From the NCBI GenBank assembly GCA_004554665.1, contig SFKY01000025.1, positions 1-31,713 of the forward strand: DNA of 31,713 nt, in the 5' to 3' direction. The position numbers and the translations under genes are program-made. The DNA is from Bacteroidales bacterium. Lineage in GTDB: Bacteria > Bacteroidota > Bacteroidia > Bacteroidales > Bacteroidaceae. How positions within the stretch are numbered: the stretch's first letter is position 1; the number at the start of each line of letters is the position of its first letter. The notes under the pieces were generated by a model. That model made no database searches, was not told the DNA's origin, and saw only the letters and a program-made list of their open reading frames with translations. Positions 16,033 through 21,764 of this stretch are shown here, piece after piece.

Positions 16033-16119
16033 AGCTAAATGCCACCTTTACGACGCTAATCATGGCATTTAGGTGGACTAAACGCCATGTTTAGCTTGGC
16101 AAAGGTGGCAACGGTTATG
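16033..16119. repeat. Array of ~22-bp palindromic units (TAAA-N7-TTTA), locus 1
   Basis: Units begin at 16033, 16054 and 16076, each with TAAA (or TAAT) at unit positions 4-7 and TTTA at 15-18. A degenerate fourth unit starts at 16098. Orientation of the GCCA core alternates, giving longer stems as well: CTAAATGCCA/TGGCATTTAG (16035-16072), AAGCTAAA/TTTAGCTT (16032-16097) and GCCACCTTT/AAAGGTGGC (16041-16109). The same design recurs at 29166-29253. No gene lies between 15929 and 16263. Confidence 0.75.
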
Positions 16120-16154
16120 ACCGGACACGTCTGATGCACTTTTTTATAGAAGTG

Positions 16155-16259
16155 TTTGGAACTAATCCATATATTTAGTATCTTTGTAGAAAATAGGCGG
16201 CGCCTCAGCTGTCAGAACAAGCTCTACTGCATTCGGCTTGCACTATCTTTGTAAAAAAT
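16155..16259 (+). promoter_or_regulatory. Double-promoter repeat module, copy B (upstream of the LuxR-type gene)
   Basis: The first promoter is TTTG (16155-16158), 20 bases, TATCTTTG (16179-16186). The second box, TATCTTTG at 16244-16251, ends 12 bases before the ORF start. The 81 bases 16179-16259 align without gaps to 70-150, upstream of the hybrid regulator. Shared blocks include TTTGTAGAA, AGGC-GC-CCTC, CAAGCTCT and TTGCACTA. Confidence 0.65.
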
Positions 16260-16263
16260 CTTA

Positions 16264-17040
16264 ATGACCAAACCAAAGATTACCATGATATTAGACGACA
16301 TCAGACAAGACATCTTGCAGCTGTGCACCAAGGAGGGGAAATGCGAAATCAGCGACTCGGAGAGGGAACAGATAGCAGCCTTTATCTATGGAATACAGAT
16401 TTCGTATCCCACATTCAGCATTTATGATACGGCGAAAGGCGAGGTGGTCTATGCGTCGAAAGACCAAAGACGGTTGGTAGGTATCGAGGGCAGCGAGAGG
16501 AGGGGTGACGGCATGGCGTTTATCAGCAACGCACTCATAGCCGAAGAGTCGCCACACTTGGATCTTTGCACCCGTGTCATTCACCAAAAATGGAAAGAGG
16601 AGATGCCGATAGCGCCCTTTACCTATTTCTTCAACTACAACTACAGGATAAAGAGGGGGAACAAGGCGTTTTCCGTCAACCAGAAGTTGATACCCATCGC
16701 CACGACCTCGCACCATGAACCGTGGCTGATGCTGTGCATCGTGAGCCTGTCGCCCTATATCGGTTCGCATTATCTCACCTTTCACGACATGCAACATGAG
16801 CGATTGGAGGTGTATCAGTTTGATAAAGGTATATGGAAGGAAAAGGAGCCCATCAGACTGACGGACTTGGAATACGAAATCATCAGTCTCGCCATGCAGG
16901 GTATTTCGTATAAGGAGATGGGCAACATGCTCTACAAGTCGTTTCACACCATCAAGAAACACAGCTACACGCTGTTTCAGAAACTGGGCGTGAACTCTAT
17001 GCCGCAGGCCATCGCCGTGGCTGCCCTCTTTAAACTCTAA
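16264..17040 (+). CDS. LuxR-type transcriptional regulator with PAS-like N-terminal domain
   Basis: This 258-residue protein carries a C-terminal LuxR/FixJ-type helix-turn-helix (about 200-258): LTDLEYEIISLAMQGISYKEM, then YKSFHTIKKHSYTLFQKLGV, then AQAI-type closing helix PQAIAVA. The N-terminal 180 residues look like a PAS/ligand-sensor fold (FSIYDTAKGEVVYAS...), with no receiver aspartate or signal peptide, so it is probably a soluble cytoplasmic sensor-regulator. ATG 16264 lies only about 6 bases after the expected transcript start of the proximal promoter; ATG 16285 (MILDDIRQD) is a plausible alternative with a normal leader. Target genes are unknown; the dehydrogenase downstream has its own promoter. 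Confidence 0.82.
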   Translation: MTKPKITMILDDIRQDILQLCTKEGKCEISDSEREQIAAFIYGIQISYPTFSIYDTAKGEVVYASKDQRRLVGIEGSERRGDGMAFISNALIAEESPHLDLCTRVIHQKWKEEMPIAPFTYFFNYNYRIKRGNKAFSVNQKLIPIATTSHHEPWLMLCIVSLSPYIGSHYLTFHDMQHERLEVYQFDKGIWKEKEPIRLTDLEYEIISLAMQGISYKEMGNMLYKSFHTIKKHSYTLFQKLGVNSMPQAIAVAALFKL

Positions 17041-17042
17041 CA

Positions 17043-17124
17043 AGCCCGGAGGGCTATACGCTGAGTAACCGGGCGGCAACGCCCCCGGAAACAGGTGGCG
17101 TGGTCTGTCATAGCCTGAAAGGCT
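17043..17124. repeat. Cluster of short hairpins between the LuxR-type gene and the dehydrogenase
   Basis: AGCCC-gga-GGGCT (17043-17055), a GC-rich CCGGGCG/CGCC-CCGG stem (about 17069-17088) and AGCCT-gaa-AGGCT (17112-17124) follow one another within 85 bases. The two outer hairpins share a 5-bp stem plus 3-base loop design. I recall elements of this look in other Bacteroidetes genomes but cannot name the family. The rest of 17125-17250 shows nothing. Confidence 0.5.
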
Positions 17125-17256
17125 GTACCGCTAATCAAGACACGCATCCTATCTATACCATCCATTGCACAGACAGGGAAAAGTGTACTTCGTCAAGAAA
17201 TGGTTTCCCCCTCCTTATTTTTCCATACAGGTCACCATTTTCTCATGGAAAAAGCG

Positions 17257-17264
17257 TATATTTG
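17257..17264 (+). promoter_or_regulatory. -7 box of the dehydrogenase gene, very close to the start codon
   Basis: TATATTTG fits TAnnTTTG. With a usual 5-8 base distance to the transcript start, the mRNA would begin at about 17270, on top of the ATGs at 17269 and 17272. Upstream ATGs (17200, 17245) would lie before or inside the promoter, which helps exclude them. Confidence 0.55.
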
Positions 17265-17271
17265 CGGCATG

Positions 17272-18030
17272 ATGGAAAAAACAGCATTGATTACAGGCGC
17301 TACAAGCGGAATAGGCGAGGCTTGCGCGCGCCGCTTTGCCGAGGGTGGCTACAGGGTCATCATCACGGGCAGAAACAAGGAGAGACTGGAAGGGCTGAAA
17401 AGCGAGTTGGAAGGACAAGGCAGACAGGTGCTGACGCTGCTCTTTGACGTGCGCGACCGACAGGCGGCGCATGAGGCGATGGATGCGCTGCCCCAGGCGT
17501 GGCGGGAGATAGACGTACTCATCAACAATGCCGGACTGGCACTGGGACTGGAGCCTGAATATGAGGGCGCATGGGACGACTGGGAGACGATGATAGACAC
17601 CAACATCAAGGGGCTGCTGACCATGACACGGATAGTGGTGCCGCAGATGGTGGCCAGAAACCGCGGGCACGTGATCAACATAGGTTCTGTGGCCGGAGAT
17701 GCGGCCTATGCGGGCGGCAACGTGTACTGCGCCACCAAGGCGGCCGTGAAGACGCTGACCGACGGCCTGCGCATAGACGTGGCGCACACGGCGGTAAGGG
17801 TGACCAACGTGAAACCGGGACTGGTGGAGACGCACTTCAGCAACACGCGCTTCCACGGCGACGACGCACGCGCCGACAAGGTCTACCAAGGCATAAAGCC
17901 GCTCACGGGCAGCGACATAGCCGATGTGGCTTATTACGCTGCCAGCGCCCCGGCCCACGTCCAGATAGCCGAAGTGCTGGTACTGGCCACGCATCAGGCC
18001 AACGGGAGCGTGATACACCGCGAGGTTTAA
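17272..18030 (+). CDS. Short-chain dehydrogenase/reductase (classical SDR, YdfG-like)
   Basis: This 252-residue NAD(P)-dependent oxidoreductase has the cofactor motif TGATSGIGEA (about 7-16), DVLINNAG, the serine in INIGSVAGDAAY, and the catalytic YxxxK as VYCATK. It then has VKPGLVETHF, typical of classical SDRs close to the serine/3-hydroxy-acid dehydrogenase YdfG group. ITGRN after strand 2 suggests a preference for NADP(H). The substrate cannot be fixed from sequence. The start is set by the promoter box at 17257-17264; ATG 17269 is equally possible. A strong terminator follows immediately, so the gene is monocistronic. Confidence 0.92.
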   Translation: MEKTALITGATSGIGEACARRFAEGGYRVIITGRNKERLEGLKSELEGQGRQVLTLLFDVRDRQAAHEAMDALPQAWREIDVLINNAGLALGLEPEYEGAWDDWETMIDTNIKGLLTMTRIVVPQMVARNRGHVINIGSVAGDAAYAGGNVYCATKAAVKTLTDGLRIDVAHTAVRVTNVKPGLVETHFSNTRFHGDDARADKVYQGIKPLTGSDIADVAYYAASAPAHVQIAEVLVLATHQANGSVIHREV

Positions 18031-18062
18031 GGGGGGGAGCATCATTCCCCCTCTTTTTTTTT
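18031..18062 (+). terminator. Rho-independent terminator after the dehydrogenase
   Basis: GGGGGGGA (18031-18038) pairs with TCCCCC (18046-18051) and is followed by a run of nine Ts (18054-18062). The stem starts directly after the stop codon. It also separates the gene from the convergent membrane-protein genes. Confidence 0.9.
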
Positions 18063-18066
18063 GTGC

Positions 18067-18468
18067 TTAATGACCGGCTACGACCCTCCACGCATCATAG
18101 CCCAACGTATTGAGCAATATCATGATGACCGTCGAGAGCACCAAGACCACGCCATAGCGGTATCGATGATAGGTGGCCGCCAGCACGACAGACGCTATCG
18201 TGAGCGCTGTGATATAGAAATCGGCAAAAAGCGTAGTGGGATAGAGGATTCTGAAAGGCAATTCGGGCAACAACCGGCCTGCCAGCACGCACCATGCGAT
18301 AGCGGAGGTATGGTGACCGTCGTCATAACGCTGGAGAGAGAGCAGGGTGAGTACAAAATAACAGGCACTGCCTACCCAACTTGCAGTATATGGATAGCTG
18401 TAAGCCCAATAGGTGGACAGAAGCAGCAAGAGCGAACTCACGAATATGATAAGATACTTGGTCTTCAT
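18067..18468 (-). CDS. Small polytopic membrane protein of unknown function (paralogue of the next gene)
   Basis: This 133-residue protein has about four hydrophobic segments (about 5-22, 31-46, 78-97 and 104-121), so it is an inner-membrane protein with little outside the bilayer. I do not recognise a family. It aligns over its length to the protein encoded by 18472-18900: Y-IF-SL near the start, ASW-S-FV-T-L, then (V/C)-AGR-LP and a shared ILNTL near the end. This makes the pair a tandem duplication. Its start follows the upstream stop by 3 bases. The pair sits downstream of a fulvocin C-related gene in one operon, so immunity or export is a guess from position. Confidence 0.65.
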   Translation of the reverse strand: MKTKYLIIFVSSLLLLLSTYWAYSYPYTASWVGSACYFVLTLLSLQRYDDGHHTSAIAWCVLAGRLLPELPFRILYPTTLFADFYITALTIASVVLAATYHRYRYGVVLVLSTVIMILLNTLGYDAWRVVAGH

Positions 18469-18471
18469 GTG

Positions 18472-18900
18472 TCAATGATGGTTGATAGTGAGATGTTGCA
18501 CCAGTTCAAACCATAACGGCTGCACCAGTGTGTTGAGGATAACGGCAACGGCGGTAAGGGCCGCCAGCACATAAGCATGCTGCCACTTGTAATAGACCAC
18601 ACCTGCCACTACGCCAGCGGCAGACATCATGTCCATATACCAAGAAGCAAGGGGGCGTATCTCTTCGCCAACCAGCAGCGTGGTCACTGCCAGCATGGTG
18701 TTGGGCAGGAACCGGCCGGCAACGATGCAGAGTGCGACCGGCAACGGGTGCCCGTACTTCTTGAGATAGAGATAAGTCATCACGAAAAACAACACCGACT
18801 CGTTCCAGGAAGCATCGCAATGATGAATACCCAACGTCCAGCTCACCGCAAGAAACGCTGCCAACGAGGTAAGGAAAATGGTAAAATAACGCTTGCTCAT
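18472..18900 (-). CDS. Small polytopic membrane protein of unknown function (paralogue of the previous gene)
   Basis: From ATG 18900 (MSKRYFTIF) this is a 142-residue protein with about four hydrophobic segments and a His/Cys-containing first loop (GIHHCDASW). A longer start at 18915 would overlap the upstream stop codon. The segment VALCIVAGRFLP matches IAWCVLAGRLLP in the neighbouring paralogue, and both proteins end in a hydrophobic helix with ILNTL. It lies 11 bases after the fulvocin-like gene and 3 bases before its paralogue, so the three are almost certainly co-transcribed. No catalytic motif is visible. Confidence 0.65.
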   Translation of the reverse strand: MSKRYFTIFLTSLAAFLAVSWTLGIHHCDASWNESVLFFVMTYLYLKKYGHPLPVALCIVAGRFLPNTMLAVTTLLVGEEIRPLASWYMDMMSAAGVVAGVVYYKWQHAYVLAALTAVAVILNTLVQPLWFELVQHLTINHH

Positions 18901-18911
18901 GGCTACATCTA

Positions 18912-19574
18912 TCAATCTTGTAGGTTTTCATCCATGAAAATACAGTCTATGGCTTCTGCCATGCTTATAGAATCCTCTGACACAATAGTTTCGCCAGATT
19001 CATCTGTTGTATCTGATTCTCCAGCAACGGGGGTATCGCTTCCTTTATATTTAAGGACCAATCCCTTTTTTACCAGTTCTACTGTACCTTTTGTATCTGT
19101 AGTACGGCAAGGCGTACCGGCAATGGAAATAGCGATTTTCCTATCCCATCCTAAGCTGCTCTCTGCTTCTTTAGACCAATTGGCAAAAAACAAATCGATT
19201 ACATTTTGCTGTTCATCGGTCAGTTTCTCATCACTAAAGATTTCATCGTGTTCGTTGATGAAGTCTTCCACCTTTTTGATGTGTGCTAACTCTTCTTGAG
19301 ACCACGGTAGTTGCCTTAACTCTGCGAATTTGCCAAGCCAGAGATTTTTACGCTGTGTAGGTGTAAAAGCACGGTAAACAGCCCGCTTAAAGTCCTGACG
19401 AAGTTTAAGCCACGTTTCACGGTTCATTTTTCGAACCGTTTGCAAATTTGAAACCACAGCCTTGTGGACAACAGGATTACAACTATACATTAAGTCGTCA
19501 TCATGGCCATCAGCAAAAGCAAACTGAGCCATCAGTCCTGCTACGATTACACTAAGAATAAACCTTTTCATCAT
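18912..19574 (-). CDS. Fulvocin C-related secreted protein
   Basis: From ATG 19574 this is a 220-residue protein with a signal peptide (MKRFILSVIVAGLMAQFAFA, cleavage probably after AFA). The mature part has the pattern I associate with 'bacteriocin fulvocin C-related' proteins of Bacteroidetes: a cysteine followed by NPVVHKAV, R-x-x-W, then AVYRAFTPTQRKNLW, LPWSQEELAHIKKVEDFI and a later SSLGWDRKIAISIAGTPC. An acidic Ser/Thr-rich tail follows (about 165-220). Fulvocin C is a Myxococcus bacteriocin, but Bacteroidetes relatives are largely uncharacterised, so killing activity is not established. It heads an operon with two paralogous membrane proteins, and its promoter is a perfect consensus. 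The gene looks AT-richer than its neighbours. Confidence 0.72.
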   Translation of the reverse strand: MMKRFILSVIVAGLMAQFAFADGHDDDLMYSCNPVVHKAVVSNLQTVRKMNRETWLKLRQDFKRAVYRAFTPTQRKNLWLGKFAELRQLPWSQEELAHIKKVEDFINEHDEIFSDEKLTDEQQNVIDLFFANWSKEAESSLGWDRKIAISIAGTPCRTTDTKGTVELVKKGLVLKYKGSDTPVAGESDTTDESGETIVSEDSISMAEAIDCIFMDENLQD

Positions 19575-19584
19575 TTTTTTGCTA

Positions 19585-19615
19585 CAAAGATAGTCTAACC
19601 ATCGTATCATTCAAA
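19585..19615 (-). promoter_or_regulatory. Promoter of the fulvocin-like operon
   Basis: Minus-strand TTTG (19615-19612), 19 bases, TATCTTTG (19592-19585) is a perfect consensus. Only 10 bases separate the box from the ATG at 19574, so the leader would be a few bases at most. Confidence 0.8.
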
Positions 19616-19640
19616 GTGTTTTTCGCTCTTTTTTGGGCAT

Positions 19641-19730
19641 GCGTCGCACTCAAATTAGATTTGTATTCACTTGAATATCAATAGAATACGATGAAAGACT
19701 CCCATCATCAGGCCGTATCAAGTGCGACGC
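19641..19730. repeat. 90-bp inverted-repeat structure between two divergently spaced minus-strand genes
   Basis: GCGTCGCACT (19641-19650) and AGTGCGACGC (19721-19730) are perfect inverted repeats 70 bases apart. An inner pair, GTATTC (19663-19668) and GAATAC (19684-19689), lies between them. It sits just after the stop of the gene at 19737-20894 and just upstream of the fulvocin-like promoter. It may be a terminator lacking a T-run, a binding site, or a small mobile-element relic. Confidence 0.55.
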
Positions 19731-19736
19731 TTCAGG

Positions 19737-20894
19737 CTACTTGATTTTCAAATTTCGCTTGATACGAAGGCGATAATTGCGTAATGTGCTGGGTTGGACA
19801 AAGAGGATGTGCGCTATCTGCGGATTGGAAAAACCCATTTGGCAGAGTATGAGGTAGGTGGTGTGGCGGAGAGACAGCGCATGGTAAGCAGCCGTAAGCT
19901 GCTGGTAAGCACTGGCATGGGCGAAGGCATAATAATCTACAAAACACTGCTCGTCGGCGATGGAGATGTTTTTCATGGTTCCGCCAGCCATTACTTGGTC
20001 GAAGATGATTTTGCCTTTTCCGATATGCTCGCTCCGCATCTGCTGGTTCTGCGTGAGCTGTTCGTGTAGCTGATGCTTCTCTTTCTCGCTTATCTGGATA
20101 GAGTTTTGCAGTGCCGTGATAGTGCCTTGCTGCTCCATGATTTGCTGATTGTCGTCCTGTTTTTGCTTTTCCCTACGCTGGTGATACAACAGGAACATCA
20201 GCAGCAATGACAGGCAGGCTATCAGTGCGTACAGATAGGGAGAAGCGATAGAAACCTGCGCCCATTGGGCGTTTCGGCCTGTGGCATGGGGTTCGATTCC
20301 GGCGCAAGCCCGATGCAGGCAGGCAAGGGTTTGGGTCGACAAGCTGTCTGATTTGTGGGCTATCATCGGCTGTTCGGCCATCGGCATCGCTTTCAGTTCG
20401 GCATAGACCGACAGTTGGTGCATCCATTGCGCGATGCTGTCTGCCCTGCAGAGATCCTGATAGAGCTGCAGCGTGTCTTCTGCCACCGCAAACCAGCTGT
20501 CTACAGGGGCACGATAGCCTGCCATGGCTGCCTTGCGCGCCTCGCGGACCCAGTAGAGGGCAGAATCGGGCGTAGCGTGTGCCAGCACATGAGCTGCCTT
20601 GAAGAAGTAGAGACGCACTGCACAATGAGAGGTGTGGATGCCCTTACAGAAGCGTGGATAAGACAGCGTAGACGGCAGACCGTCTATCGCAGAGAGGGCA
20701 GAATCGGGCTGGACACTGACGAGTCTCTCTATCCTGAGCAGGGTGGCCGTATCCCTGTAAGATTCGGTGCAGGCGCTGAGCATCATCATGGCGAAAAATA
20801 CCACCCACAAAGCTCTTGCCAACCGCCCTTTACGAGGACTGTCGACAGGGTGGCCATCAGGCCGACGGTGTAGGATGCAGTTGGTCGTTCTCAT
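19737..20894 (-). CDS. Membrane-anchored, lipoprotein-like regulator with C-terminal LuxR-like HTH
   Basis: From ATG 20894 the protein is 385 residues. A hydrophobic stretch ends in a lipobox-like MMMLSAC (Cys42), though its N-terminal basic region is unusually long. A helical TPR-like domain (about 50-200) and one membrane segment (about 219-237) follow. Next come a Gln/Glu-rich coiled coil (about 240-292) and a helix-turn-helix (about 340-380: YLILCQMGFSNPQIAHIL, then VQPSTLRNYRLRIKRNL). This architecture recurs in Prevotella and Bacteroides as one-component regulators of unknown target. No clear promoter is visible between it and the sdh terminator, so read-through may contribute. A start at 20930 is possible but would add an unlikely extension. 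Confidence 0.78.
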   Translation of the reverse strand: MRTTNCILHRRPDGHPVDSPRKGRLARALWVVFFAMMMLSACTESYRDTATLLRIERLVSVQPDSALSAIDGLPSTLSYPRFCKGIHTSHCAVRLYFFKAAHVLAHATPDSALYWVREARKAAMAGYRAPVDSWFAVAEDTLQLYQDLCRADSIAQWMHQLSVYAELKAMPMAEQPMIAHKSDSLSTQTLACLHRACAGIEPHATGRNAQWAQVSIASPYLYALIACLSLLLMFLLYHQRREKQKQDDNQQIMEQQGTITALQNSIQISEKEKHQLHEQLTQNQQMRSEHIGKGKIIFDQVMAGGTMKNISIADEQCFVDYYAFAHASAYQQLTAAYHALSLRHTTYLILCQMGFSNPQIAHILFVQPSTLRNYRLRIKRNLKIK

Positions 20895-20939
20895 GATCTC
20901 TCGTGGGGCAGCGTCGATAGCTCTATCCACCTATATAAA

Positions 20940-20977
20940 AGCCCTACAATAGGCTTTGGAGACACTATTGTAGGGCT
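20940..20977 (-). terminator. Rho-independent terminator of the sdhCAB operon
   Basis: AGCCCTACAATAG (20940-20952) and CTATTGTAGGGCT (20965-20977) form a perfect 13-bp stem with a 12-base loop. On the minus strand it is followed by TTTTATAT. It lies 22 bases after the sdhB stop codon. Confidence 0.9.
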
Positions 20978-20999
20978 AAAGGGTTATCAATGCGCTCGT

Positions 21000-21758
21000 T
21001 TAGTCGGCCAACTTGGCGCTGATAAACTCGCGGTTGAGGCGGGCGATGTTAGCGATAGACTCGTTCTTGGGGCATACAGCCTCGCAAGCGCGGGTGTTGG
21101 TACAGTTACCGAAGCCCAGTTCGTCCATCTTGGCAATCATTGCCTTGGCGCGCTTGGCAGCCTCGGGACGACCTTGCGGCAACAGGGCCAGCTGACTTAC
21201 CTTAGAGCTAACGAAGAGCATGGCAGAACCATTCTTACAAGCAGCTACACAAGCGCCGCAGCCGATACATGTAGCGCAGTCCATAGCCTCATCGGCATTC
21301 TCCTTGGGGATGAGGATGGCGTTGGCATCCTGTGCCTGACCGGTACGGATGGATGTGTAGCCTCCAGCCTGTATAATCTTGTCGAAGGCACCACGGTCTA
21401 CCATACAGTCCTTGATAACAGGGAAACCAGCTGAACGCCAAGGCTCTACGGTGATTACGTCGCCATCGTTGAAACGACGCATGTAGAGCTGGCAGGTAGT
21501 GGCTCCACGCTCGGTCTTGCCGTGCGGTGTACCATTAATATACAGTGAGCACATACCGCAGATACCCTCGCGACAATCGTGATCGAAGACGAAAGGCTCC
21601 TGACCGGCCTCGATGAGCTCCTCGTTGAGAATATCGAGCATTTCCAGGAATGAGGTATCATCCGGGATGTTCTTCATCTCATGTGTATCGAAATGACCCT
21701 TGTCCTTGGGGCCGTTCTGTTTCCAATACTTCAGTGTGAATGATATATTCTTTGCCAT
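21000..21758 (-). CDS. sdhB: Succinate dehydrogenase/fumarate reductase iron-sulfur subunit
   Basis: The 252-residue electron-transfer subunit passes electrons between the flavin of SdhA and the membrane haem subunit. The [2Fe-2S] cluster motif is CREGICGMC (about 62-70) plus a later Cys in TTCQLY. The [4Fe-4S] motif is CIGCGAC with a following CKN, and the third cluster is bound by CTNTRACEAVCPK. In anaerobic Bacteroidales this enzyme works mainly as a menaquinol:fumarate reductase, making succinate. It starts 6 bases after sdhA and ends the operon at a strong terminator. Confidence 0.95.
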   Translation of the reverse strand: MAKNISFTLKYWKQNGPKDKGHFDTHEMKNIPDDTSFLEMLDILNEELIEAGQEPFVFDHDCREGICGMCSLYINGTPHGKTERGATTCQLYMRRFNDGDVITVEPWRSAGFPVIKDCMVDRGAFDKIIQAGGYTSIRTGQAQDANAILIPKENADEAMDCATCIGCGACVAACKNGSAMLFVSSKVSQLALLPQGRPEAAKRAKAMIAKMDELGFGNCTNTRACEAVCPKNESIANIARLNREFISAKLAD

Positions 21759-21764
21759 GATTCT

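Noticed and set aside
14732..16072. 446-codon open frame antisense to the THUMP-like methyltransferase
   Set aside because: It is low-complexity His/Arg/Gly-rich sequence opposite a gene with clear SAM-binding motifs.
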